From Chloroflexota bacterium (GTDB taxonomy: Bacteria; Chloroflexota; Anaerolineae; UBA4142), in contig JAMCQI010000067.1 of assembly GCA_023381515.1 (NCBI GenBank), forward strand, positions 1 through 34,677: a stretch of DNA of 34,677 nucleotides, in the 5' to 3' direction. How positions within the stretch are numbered: the stretch's first letter is position 1; every line of letters starts with the position of its first letter. The notes beneath the pieces were generated by a model. The model was not told where the DNA came from. It ran no database searches and saw nothing but the letters and a program-made list of their open reading frames with translations. This document shows, in pieces, positions 1 to 7,201 of this stretch. Position numbers and translations under genes: made by a program.

Positions 1-2
1 TC

Positions 3-80
3 CCTGAAGCGCGGCGCTATTTCGACGCTCATCCGGCCAAGGCGCAGCAGCTTGTCCTACGCAGGTTGTCTGACTTTTGA
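3..80 (+). CDS. C-terminal end of an unidentified protein (5' truncated)
   Basis: An open frame enters from the left edge and stops with TGA at 78-80, giving 25 residues ending in LVLRRLSDF. Composition (Arg, Ala, Leu, Gln) and codon use resemble a real protein tail, and the stop lies just upstream of a consensus promoter, as expected for the end of a preceding gene. Too little is present to name a family. The other two forward frames are less protein-like. Moderate confidence only that this is coding. Confidence 0.45.
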   Translation, partial: PEARRYFDAHPAKAQQLVLRRLSDF

Positions 81-108
81 GAAGCCGTGCCCTAAGGGAG
101 AATATGTC

Positions 109-136
109 TTGACAAAATCTCCGAAGGTGGTATAAT
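109..136 (+). promoter_or_regulatory. Sigma-70-type promoter with perfect -35 and -10 boxes
   Basis: TTGACA at 109-114 and TATAAT at 131-136 are both exact consensus hexamers, separated by 16 bp. Transcription would start near 143-145 on the + strand, giving a leader of about 275 nt before the malic-enzyme-like gene at 420. Such a strong core promoter would normally need a repressor; the palindrome covering its -10 box supplies a plausible site. It is the only promoter in the window that I can call with confidence. Confidence 0.85.
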
Positions 137-146
137 CATTATACCA
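128..146. promoter_or_regulatory. Operator-like perfect palindrome over the -10 box
   Basis: TGGTATAATCATTATACCA is a perfect inverted repeat with 9-bp arms around a single C. It contains the whole -10 hexamer and reaches the predicted start of transcription. A further ACCA half-site follows at 151-154, 8 bp after the one at 143-146. TGGT...ACCA arms are typical of sites for FadR-type (FCD) GntR regulators such as PdhR and LldR, and a GntR/FCD regulator is encoded at 1950-2666 in the same transcription unit. Autoregulated repression is the simplest reading; that link is inference. Confidence 0.7.
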
Positions 147-419
147 TCATACCAGATGGCAGGGCAAGCGGTGCGGCTAGCCCGTCGTTCGTTTCTGAGG
201 TTGATGAATGCCTCTCACGCGTGGTCGTGAGGGGTATTTTTTGTCCGTAAATTATCCGAACCGGATAGTCGGCTCTCCTGCCTCTTGGCAGCGGGGTAGC
301 GTAGAATTCCTTTCTCGCGGCCTCGACGCCCTTCCCCCGCTCTGGGCGACAATGACATAGATAGCGCTGTAGGCTACTGACTACCGTCGACTGGTCACAC
401 TCAAAGGGGAGTGATTGAC
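143..419 (+). other. Long structured 5' leader upstream of the malic-enzyme-like gene
   Basis: From the predicted transcription start to the ATG at 420 there are about 275 nt with no convincing gene. It contains the terminator-like hairpin at 207-242, a TATCCG/CGGATA inverted repeat at 253-267, and a hairpin around CTGCC-TCTT-GGCAG near 287-304. I could not match it to a riboswitch or T-box class by eye. A weak secondary promoter (TTGTCC at 241-246, GATAGT at 264-269) could restart transcription after the hairpin. Either an attenuated leader or a short independent RNA followed by a second start would fit. Confidence 0.4.
207..242 (+). terminator. Rho-independent terminator or attenuator in the leader
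   Basis: CCTCTCACG at 211-219 pairs with CGTGAGGGG at 226-234 (one G-U pair) around a 6-nt loop. The stem can extend outward by AATG/TATT, and the 3' side runs into TATTTTTT at 235-242. The T tract lies only on the + strand side, so it acts on rightward transcription. It sits about 65-100 nt after the predicted start from the promoter at 109-136 and well before the gene at 420, so it would end a ~100-nt RNA or attenuate the operon. Confidence 0.7.
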
Positions 420-1931
420 ATGACCCAGCAACAGACCAAGGAAGAACTGCTGGCAAAGGCGAAGAAGCCATCCGCGGACGCGATGGAACTCCACCCATTC
501 TATCGCGGCAAGGTCGAAACGGCACTCAAGTGCTGTGTCCACGATTTCAATGACTATGCGATTTGGTATACCCCGGCGTCGCGGCGCCCTGCCGAGCGAT
601 CGAACAAGACCCCGAACTCGTTTACCAGCACACCAACAAATGGAACACCGTCGCCGTCGTCAGTGACTGTACGCGCGTACTGGGACTGGGCGACATCGGC
701 CCCAAAGCCGGCTTGACGGTGATGGAAAGCGATGCCCTCCTCCATATGTATCGCGGTGGCGTCTACGGCGCCGCGATCACCCTCGACACCAAAGACCCTG
801 ACGAGATTATCCGCACGGTTAAGCCCCTGCAGCCCGCCATCGGCTGCGTGAACCTCGAAGACATCTCGCAGCCCAAATGCTTCCGCATCCTCGACCAGCT
901 CCGGGCCGAATGCGAGATCCCCATCTGGCACGACGACCAGCAAGGCGCCGCGACCGTAACGCTCGCAGGCCTAATCAACGCGCTCAAGGTCGTAGGTAAG
1001 GAAATGAGCGACGCACGAATCGCGTTCATCGGCTGCGGCGCGACGAATGTCGCGATCAGTCGTCTCGTATTTGCATACGGGGCGACGCCCGCGCTCTGCA
1101 CGATGATCGACATCAAGGGTATCCTACACCAGGGACGCACCGATATAGAGATGCGCAAAGCCGAGTTCGTCGACAAGTGGAGACTGTGCAATATCACCAA
1201 TGTGGAGGGACGGCAAGGCGGTATCCCAGAGGCATTGGAAGGCACGGATGTCTGCATCGCCCTTTCCCAATCCGGCCCCGATGTAATCCAGAAAGAGTGG
1301 ATCGCGAGGATGGCGAAAGGCGCGGTTGTCTTTCTCTGTGCGAACCCGGTACCCGAGATGTGGCCCTGGGAAGCGAAGGAAGCCGGCGTCGTCGTCGCGA
1401 CCGGGCGCTCCGATTTCCCAAATCAGGTCAACAACTCGCTCGGTTTCCCGGGCATTTTCCAGGGCACACTCGACGTGCGCGTCAAGATGATCACGGATGA
1501 GATGTGCGTCGCGGCGGCTGTCGAAATGGCGAAGATGGCCGAAGAAAAGGGCCTGTGCCCGGATTGCATCATGCCGACCATGGACGAGGTCGACGTCTTT
1601 CCGCGCGAGGCCGCGGCGGTCGCGATGAAAGCGATCGAGCAAGGCATCGCCAAGTACGCCGACGTCACCTACGACCAGGAGCACGCGTACGCCAAGAAGC
1701 TCACCCAGCGCGCGCGGCATGGTGCAGGATGCTATGGCGACCGGCTATATTGAGCTGCCCAATGGCAGCCTTCTGCCCAAGCCCTCGAGGAAAATCCACG
1801 CCGCGGTAGCCAAAACGATGGGCGCCAGGCCCAAGAAGTTGACTCCCGCAAAGACCAAGCCGAAAGCCGGGCGTGGAAGTGCAAGTCACGAGAGTAGTCG
1901 GCTCGCAATTCAAAGGATTATGGAAGAGTAG
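420..1931 (+). CDS. Malic-enzyme-like protein, reading frame broken by two compensating indels
   Basis: Malic enzymes oxidatively decarboxylate malate to pyruvate with NAD(P). The N-terminal part (420-574, ATG after AAAGGGGA) reads to HPFYRGK...AIWYTP, the family's opening with the catalytic Tyr. The frame then shifts at the CCCC run 571-574 (one C apparently missing) and continues as GVAAPC, the DIGP and NLEDI segments and HDDQQ metal-binding region, and a GCGATN nucleotide-binding loop, in the frame open over 563-1753. Near 1716-1717 one extra G shifts it back; the original frame then continues as MVQDAMATGYIELP and ends at 1931 with a basic Lys/Ala/Pro-rich tail. Corrected length is about 503 residues. 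The usual Gly-Lys-Ala after the DIGP segment reads Ser-Asp-Ala, so activity is uncertain even if the indels are sequencing errors. The GntR gene follows within about 20 bp. Confidence 0.8.
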
Positions 1932-1949
1932 CGGAGGATGCCACGAAAT

Positions 1950-2666
1950 ATGTATAAGGGAATCCAAACCGAGCGCCTGTACGAGCGAATCGTCGACCAG
2001 ATCGAACAGAGAATCCTGGCGGGCGAACTCAAGGTTGGCGATCGACTTCCGACCGAGCGTGATCTTGCCGAGCAATTCCACGTCAGCCGGACAGCGGTGC
2101 GCGAGGCCGTCAAGGCGCTGTGCGAAAAAGGGTTGGTCGAGAGCCATCCGGGGCGCGGCACGTTTATCACGGACAACACTTCGCAAGCGATGCGACACTC
2201 GCTGGGCTTGGCTGCCCGGGTCGGTACTGAAGAAGGTCTCGCGTGCCTGGAAGAAGTTCGTGAAATACTCGAACCGGAGATCGCCGCCCTTGCGGCTTCC
2301 AGAGTGACTGACGATCAGATCGCCGCGATGCGCGACGCGGTCACCGTTATGGATGCAGCATTGGAGGACATTGAACGATTCGTCGAAGCCGACCTCGATT
2401 TTCATCTTGCGCTCGCCGAGGCAACTCGTAATCCCTTTATCCCGGTCTTGATGGACTCGGTCATCGACCTTCTGCGCGAGCAGCGTAAGCGTATTTTTCG
2501 GCGTGGGGGAACGAGGCACGGTCAGTTTCACCACAACCGCATACTAGAAGCAATTGTTAACCGCGATGCGGAAGGCGCACGCGAGGCGATGCGTGCGCAT
2601 CTTCGCCAAGTGCGCGAAGACGGCGAAGGCAAAGGATCAAGGCACGATTCGCGGGACGAAGGATGA
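1950..2666 (+). CDS. GntR family regulator, FadR/FCD subfamily
   Basis: A DNA-binding regulator of about 238 residues. The N-terminal winged helix shows the GntR pattern: ILAGELKVGDRLPTERDLAE, then VSRTAVREAVKAL, then KGLVESHPGRGTFI (roughly residues 20-75). The C-terminal FCD effector domain (about 90-215) shows the DLDFHLALAEATRN helix, the His of QFHHNRI and the His of MRAHLRQV, a typical metal and carboxylate-ligand site, so the effector is probably an organic acid. GGAGG at 1933-1937 abuts an ATG at 1938 but is 12 nt from ATG 1950, so I prefer 1950; 1938 would add four residues. It lies directly behind the malic-enzyme-like gene in the unit driven from 109-136, whose palindrome it may bind. 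The extreme C-terminus is charged and looks disordered. Confidence 0.9.
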   Translation: MYKGIQTERLYERIVDQIEQRILAGELKVGDRLPTERDLAEQFHVSRTAVREAVKALCEKGLVESHPGRGTFITDNTSQAMRHSLGLAARVGTEEGLACLEEVREILEPEIAALAASRVTDDQIAAMRDAVTVMDAALEDIERFVEADLDFHLALAEATRNPFIPVLMDSVIDLLREQRKRIFRRGGTRHGQFHHNRILEAIVNRDAEGAREAMRAHLRQVREDGEGKGSRHDSRDEG

Positions 2667-2690
2667 GATCGCTTTTGCTTTCTTCCTTCG

Positions 2691-2711
2691 TCTCCTATCT
2701 TGGGTAGGAGA
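2691..2711 (+). promoter_or_regulatory. Hairpin sequestering a ribosome binding site
   Basis: TCTCCTA at 2691-2697 and TAGGAGA at 2705-2711 form a perfect 7-bp inverted repeat with a 7-nt loop. The 3' arm is the Shine-Dalgarno sequence of the dehydrogenase starting at 2716, so folding would hide it. This could limit translation of the downstream gene, or be chance. Confidence 0.35.
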
Positions 2712-2715
2712 GAAA

Positions 2716-3600
2716 ATGGCTAATCTAGGGGTCGTGGGTTTGGGCTTAATGGGCAGCCGCATCGCCAAGCGCTTGCTCGACGCGGGACACACCGTTACGG
2801 GTTACAATCGCACCAAGTCGAAAGCGCAATGGCTGATTGAAGCAGGAATGAAATGGGCTGAGTCGCCGCGATTGGTAGCGCAAGTCACGGATATCGTCTT
2901 CACCATGGTGACAAACACTGCTGCGCTGGACTCGGTTACGCTGGGCGAGGAGGGTATTCTCGCCGGTTTGACGAGCGGTAAGGTCTACGTCGACATGAGC
3001 ACGGTAAGCCCGGCGGCTGGGAAGGAGCTCGCCGCAAAGGTCGCCGCGAAGGGCGCGGCGATGCTCGACGCACCGGTCTCCGGGAGCGTTGTCACGCTCG
3101 AGCAAGGCACCCTGTCCATCATGGTCGGCGGCGACGAAGCGGTATACGAGAAGGTCAAGCCAATCCTCTTGGACATTGGGCCGAAGGTGACGCGCGTCGG
3201 CGGGAACGAACATGCGGCGCTGATGAAAGTAGCGACGAATCTAAGCCTCGCAGTGCAAATGCTTGCGTTCAGCGAAGGCGTTTTGCTCGCGGAGAAATTC
3301 GGCATTTCGCGCGAGAAAGCGGTGCAAGTCCTGCTCAACAGCGTCATCGCGTCGCCGATGGTCAAGTATCGCGGACCCTTCGTTTTGAAAATGCCGGCAG
3401 AAGCCTGGTTCAACGTGAACATGATGCAAAAAGATGTGCTGCTCGCCCTCGAAATGGGCCGCCAGCTCGAGGTGCCGTTGCCGATGACGGCGTCCGTGAA
3501 CGAATGGCTCACCGCCGCGCGCGGGATGGGATTCGAGAAACAGGATTTCGCGGTGATGTTCGAGGTGCTGGCAAAATTGAGCGGCGTGGCCGCGGCGTAA
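2716..3600 (+). CDS. NAD(P)-dependent beta-hydroxyacid dehydrogenase (3-hydroxyisobutyrate / tartronate-semialdehyde reductase type)
   Basis: A 294-residue member of the 6-phosphogluconate-dehydrogenase-like family. The N-terminus has the Rossmann motif GLGLMG (residues 8-13). The substrate segment DAPVSGS is at about 118-124, with Ser where many relatives have Gly. The catalytic region has Lys171 and Asn175 in LMKVATNLSL. These enzymes interconvert 3-hydroxy acids and their semialdehydes; the exact substrate cannot be read from sequence. The start was chosen at ATG 2716 behind TAGGAGAG; a longer frame from 2554 overlaps the regulator and is unlikely. It lies between the regulator and the oxoacid dehydrogenase genes, suggesting one catabolic operon for a hydroxy- or oxo-acid. 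Confidence 0.88.
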   Translation: MANLGVVGLGLMGSRIAKRLLDAGHTVTGYNRTKSKAQWLIEAGMKWAESPRLVAQVTDIVFTMVTNTAALDSVTLGEEGILAGLTSGKVYVDMSTVSPAAGKELAAKVAAKGAAMLDAPVSGSVVTLEQGTLSIMVGGDEAVYEKVKPILLDIGPKVTRVGGNEHAALMKVATNLSLAVQMLAFSEGVLLAEKFGISREKAVQVLLNSVIASPMVKYRGPFVLKMPAEAWFNVNMMQKDVLLALEMGRQLEVPLPMTASVNEWLTAARGMGFEKQDFAVMFEVLAKLSGVAAA

Positions 3601-3655
3601 GGCGCATGCCGCAAGCGATGCATCACGTCTCACGTAGTGCGCCTGGAGTTATGGG

Positions 3656-4651
3656 ATGCTTCAAACCAAAATGGAGACCGCCGATCTGAACATGGATGTT
3701 GAACTGTCGCTGCATATGTATCAGCAGATGGTCAAGATTCGCGAGTTTGAGGAGCGGGTGAACGATTTGTACAAGAGCGCAAAGATGCCTGGACTTGCCC
3801 ACCTCTACAGTGGTGAAGAAGCCGTCGCCGTCGGCGTGTGCGAGGCACTTAAACGCGACGATTACATCACGAGCACGCATCGAGGCCACGGGCATTGTCT
3901 CGCCAAGGGTGCATCGGTGGAGCGCATGTTCGCGGAACTGCTCGGCAAGGAAGCCGGCTATTGCCGCGGCAAGGGCGGTTCAATGCATATCGCCGATCCG
4001 GAGACTGGCAACCTCGGCGCGAACGCGATCGTAGGCGGAAGCGCCGGCATCGCGACCGGCGCAGCGCTCACGGCAAAACGACGCGGCAACGGTCAGGTCG
4101 CCGTCTGCTTTTTCGGCGAAGGCGCGTTAGGTCAGGGCTTGCTGTATGAAGTGATGAATATGGCCGCGCTTTGGAAACTGCCGGTGATCTACGTTTGCGA
4201 GAATAACCTCTACAACGAATACACCCATTATACCGAAACTGCCGCGGGCGAGCTTGCCGCCCGTGCGACGGCGTTCGGCATTCACACGCAAGTCGTCGAC
4301 GGCCAGGACGTGCAACTTGTCTACACCACGATGCAGAGTTTGGTCGAACGCGCCCGGCGCGGCGAGGGCCCTTCGTTCTTGCAGTGCAACACGTACCGTT
4401 ATTATGGACATCACGTCGGAGACGTCAGCCGAACGTACTATCGTTCGAAAGACGAAGAGCATGAATGGATGACGAACCGCGACCCGGTCAGGATCCTGGC
4501 TGAGCGGGTGCTCGCGCAAAAGCTCACCGAATCAGGTGTGCTGCAACAGATTGACGGACAAGTGCAAGCCGAAATGGACGCCGGCGTTCAGTTCGCGCTC
4601 GACGCGCCGTACCCCAACGTCGGCGAGGTGGAGGAAGATGTCTACGCCTAG
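3656..4651 (+). CDS. Thiamine-diphosphate-dependent dehydrogenase E1 component, alpha subunit
   Basis: Alpha subunit (331 aa) of a pyruvate/acetoin/branched-chain 2-oxoacid dehydrogenase E1, which decarboxylates the substrate on ThDP and passes the acyl group to lipoyl-E2. Visible are the THRGHGH segment (about 74-80), the ThDP motif beginning GEG at 154-156 and ending ENN at 182-184, and the RYYGHHVGD active-site loop. The usual GDG reads GEG; the Glu keeps a carboxylate for the metal. ATG 3656 follows GGAG by 7 nt. The gene overlaps the beta subunit by 14 bp, implying translational coupling. The acetoin dehydrogenase-type alpha subunit is the closest by eye, but substrate class is not certain. 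Confidence 0.9.
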   Translation: MLQTKMETADLNMDVELSLHMYQQMVKIREFEERVNDLYKSAKMPGLAHLYSGEEAVAVGVCEALKRDDYITSTHRGHGHCLAKGASVERMFAELLGKEAGYCRGKGGSMHIADPETGNLGANAIVGGSAGIATGAALTAKRRGNGQVAVCFFGEGALGQGLLYEVMNMAALWKLPVIYVCENNLYNEYTHYTETAAGELAARATAFGIHTQVVDGQDVQLVYTTMQSLVERARRGEGPSFLQCNTYRYYGHHVGDVSRTYYRSKDEEHEWMTNRDPVRILAERVLAQKLTESGVLQQIDGQVQAEMDAGVQFALDAPYPNVGEVEEDVYA

Positions 4652-5639
4652 CACGGATGGACGCGAACTCACGTACGGCGAAGCGATCCGCGAGGCCCTC
4701 GCTGAGGAGATGCGCCGCGATCCGAACGTGTTCGTCCTGGGCGAAGACGTGGCGGAGGCGGGCACGCCTTTCAAGGTCCTCTCGGGTCTAGTCGAAGAAT
4801 TTGGCATCGATCGTGTGATCGATACGCCGATTTCTGAAGCTGGTTTTTGCGGGATTGGCGTTGGAGCGGCAATGACCGGAATGCGTCCGGTGGTCGATTT
4901 GATGTTCGGAGATTTCCTCACGCTCGCGATGGATCAAATTGTCAACCAAGCTGCCAAAGTGCACTATATGTCCGGCGGCAAATTGAAGGTGCCGATCGTT
5001 TTCCGCACGACGCTCGGCGCGACGCGACGTTCCGCCGCCCAACACTCGCAGTCGCTGCACGCGTGGGTGAGCCATATTCCGGGATTGAAGGTCGCGCTGC
5101 CGTCGACGCCTTACGACGCCAAAGGGCTGCTCAAGTCCGCGATCCGCGACGAGAACCCGGTCGTCTTTTTCGAAGACAAGATGATGTACAAGCTCAAGGG
5201 TCCAGTGCCGGCCGACGATTACACGATTCCCTTGGGGGTCGCCGACGTCAAGCGTGCAGGCGCCGACATCACGCTGGTCGCGACGAGTTCGATGGTCCAG
5301 GTCGCGCTCGCAGCGGCTGAAATGCTGCAGCAAATCGGAATTGGCGCACAAGTGATCGATCCGCGCACGACGTTCCCACTCGACAAGGCGACATTGATCG
5401 AATCGGCAAAGAAAACGTCGCGCGCGATCGTGATTGACGAGGGGTACGAACGATACGGTGTAACAGCGGAAATTGCCTCAGTGATCGCGGAGGGCGCGTT
5501 TTATTATCTCGACGCACCGGTGACTCGGATGGGTGCCAAGGATGTGCCCGTGCCGTTCTCACCGGCACTGGAAGACGTTACCGTGCCGACGGACAAGTCG
5601 GTCTTCGAAATGGCAAAGACGCTTTGCGGAAAAGCATAG
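4638..5639 (+). CDS. Thiamine-diphosphate-dependent dehydrogenase E1 component, beta subunit
   Basis: Beta subunit (333 aa) that completes the alpha2beta2 E1. Family signatures are GEDVAEAGTPFKVLSGL, the DTPISEAGFCGIGVGAA segment with the Glu that activates ThDP, the LMFGDFLTLAMDQIVNQAAK helix, and the HSQSLHAWVSHIPGLKV segment. The C-terminal transketolase-like domain has IDPRTTFPLDKATL and DEGYERYG. The start is ATG 4638 behind GGAGG, inside the end of the alpha gene. A longer frame from 4536 overlaps the alpha subunit too far and has no matching extra domain. The gene for E2 follows after about 20 bp. Confidence 0.92.
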   Translation: MSTPSTDGRELTYGEAIREALAEEMRRDPNVFVLGEDVAEAGTPFKVLSGLVEEFGIDRVIDTPISEAGFCGIGVGAAMTGMRPVVDLMFGDFLTLAMDQIVNQAAKVHYMSGGKLKVPIVFRTTLGATRRSAAQHSQSLHAWVSHIPGLKVALPSTPYDAKGLLKSAIRDENPVVFFEDKMMYKLKGPVPADDYTIPLGVADVKRAGADITLVATSSMVQVALAAAEMLQQIGIGAQVIDPRTTFPLDKATLIESAKKTSRAIVIDEGYERYGVTAEIASVIAEGAFYYLDAPVTRMGAKDVPVPFSPALEDVTVPTDKSVFEMAKTLCGKA

Positions 5640-5662
5640 ATTACTGATTGCTGGAGGTTGCT

Positions 5663-6961
5663 CTGGCTACGAAAGTCATCATGCCTGCGCTGGAGTTGGC
5701 GCAGGAAACCGGCAAAGTGTTGCGGTGGCTGAAAGCCGAGGGAACGCTGGTGACGAAAGGCGAACCGATCATGGAGATCGAGACCGACAAGGTCACGGTT
5801 GAGATACAAGCCCCTGCGTCTGGCACCCTTGCGCGCATCGCCGCGCGTGAAGGCAACGTGGTCCCGGTTGGGCAGACGGTTGCCTGGATTCTCGCGCCGG
5901 GTGAATCTACCGCGACTGCATTGCCGCCTTTTGAACCGACCGAAACATCGCCCAAATCCCCCGAGTTCGTCGCCTCCCCGGTCGCGCGTCAGATCGCAAA
6001 GGAACATGGAATTGACCTTGCCCTCGTCAAGCCCGGCGGCGGACGAATCGACAAGTCCGACGTGCTGGCGTACCTCGACACGACCCCAACTCGGGTCCCC
6101 GCGCCCGTTGCACGCGAGAGCGACGCCAAAGTACCCGTACAGGTACCCGTTTCTCCAAAAGCACGCCGCCTGGCCGCGGAACGCGGTGTGGACATTACCA
6201 CCCTGCAGGGCTCCGGCCCCGAAGGAGCGGTTCTCTGCGCAGACGTCATTTCCGCGCCGCTAACCCTCGCTGAGCCATCGTCCCCTACGCTCCCGACTAT
6301 TTGGCGCTTGATGGTGGAGCGCATGAGACAGAGTTGGACGACGGTGCCGCACTTTTACCTGACGCGCGAGATTGCGGCAAGCGAATTGGCCGAGCTGCGC
6401 GCCCGGATCGCACCGGCTGTCGAAAAGCGCAATGGGGTCAAGCCGACGTACTCGGATCTGCTCGTGAAGATCGTGGCCGTGGTTCTGCGCGATCATCCGC
6501 GCGTAAACGCGAGCTGGATAAACGGCAATATTCGATGGAGTGATGCGATCAACGTCGGCTTGGCGACCGCAGTCGAGGACGGCCTGGTCGTGCCGGTGAT
6601 TCACGGCGCTGACGGCTTGAGCATCGGCGAAATCGCGGCGCGGCGCAAAGACCTGGTCAAACGCGCGAATGCAGGAAAACTTGGCCCCGCAGATATCACC
6701 GGCGGCACGTTCACAGTCACCAACCTGGGAATGTACAATGTGGATGCGTTCAACGCGATCATCAACGCGCCGCAAGCCGCGATTCTCGCGATCGGACGCA
6801 TCGCCGAGCGGGTGGTCGCGGTAAATGGAAAACCCGCCGTACAACCAATGATGACGGTCACACTATCCGCCGATCACCGCGTGGCGGACGGCGCGCGTGC
6901 CGCCAAGTTCCTGGACGACCTCGCGAACCTGATTCAAGAACCCTGGAGCATACTCGCTTAG
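5663..6961 (+). CDS. Dihydrolipoyl acyltransferase (E2) of the oxoacid dehydrogenase complex
   Basis: E2 core of the complex, transferring the acyl group from lipoyl-lysine to CoA. It has one N-terminal lipoyl domain with the modified Lys43 in EIETDKVTVEI, then two peripheral subunit-binding domains (about 105-138 and 160-195, each opening SPxAR), then the catalytic domain ending in DHRVADG (His405, Asp409). Ala/Pro/Thr-rich linkers separate them. The best start is a CTG at 5663, 5 nt after GGAGG at 5653-5657, giving MATKVIMPAL; a TTG at 5648 in the same frame has no ribosome binding site. No E3 (dihydrolipoamide dehydrogenase) gene is in the window, so E3 is probably shared from elsewhere in the genome. 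The 240-bp gap after this gene shows no confident promoter or terminator. Confidence 0.92.
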   Translation: MATKVIMPALELAQETGKVLRWLKAEGTLVTKGEPIMEIETDKVTVEIQAPASGTLARIAAREGNVVPVGQTVAWILAPGESTATALPPFEPTETSPKSPEFVASPVARQIAKEHGIDLALVKPGGGRIDKSDVLAYLDTTPTRVPAPVARESDAKVPVQVPVSPKARRLAAERGVDITTLQGSGPEGAVLCADVISAPLTLAEPSSPTLPTIWRLMVERMRQSWTTVPHFYLTREIAASELAELRARIAPAVEKRNGVKPTYSDLLVKIVAVVLRDHPRVNASWINGNIRWSDAINVGLATAVEDGLVVPVIHGADGLSIGEIAARRKDLVKRANAGKLGPADITGGTFTVTNLGMYNVDAFNAIINAPQAAILAIGRIAERVVAVNGKPAVQPMMTVTLSADHRVADGARAAKFLDDLANLIQEPWSILA

Positions 6962-7201
6962 TGTCGTGACTGTCCCGTTTCGTCATATGAACGTAGTGCC
7001 ATGCAGCTGTCTGCCACGCGCGGTTGCGTGAGGCGGCCGACTGGATGGTGCGCAATTGAAGGAATGGGCGGGATAACGTCGCTCTCGTACGGTCGTCTGG
7101 CATGTCGAATCAAGGCGAGAAAGGAGGGAGTCAGTAATTACGCTGAGCGGCACACGATTCTGATTCAGGTTGATTTCGTTTCACTCCAAAGGAGGAGTTG
7201 A

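Noticed and set aside
241..269. Possible second promoter (TTGTCC, 17 bp, GATAGT)
   Set aside because: Both boxes are weak and the -35 overlaps the T tract of the terminator; kept only as a remark under the leader.
563..575. TGGTATACC, similar to the operator half-sites, inside the malic-enzyme-like gene
   Set aside because: It encodes the conserved Trp-Tyr-Thr-Pro of the family, so the resemblance is explained by coding constraint.
571..575. Programmed frameshifting in the malic-enzyme-like gene
   Set aside because: No known slippery heptamer with downstream structure was seen, and a second compensating indel near 1716 would also be needed; sequence error or mutation is simpler.
1701..2534. 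Minus-strand open frame of 277 codons
   Set aside because: Antisense to the clearly recognisable GntR regulator; no domain in its translation.
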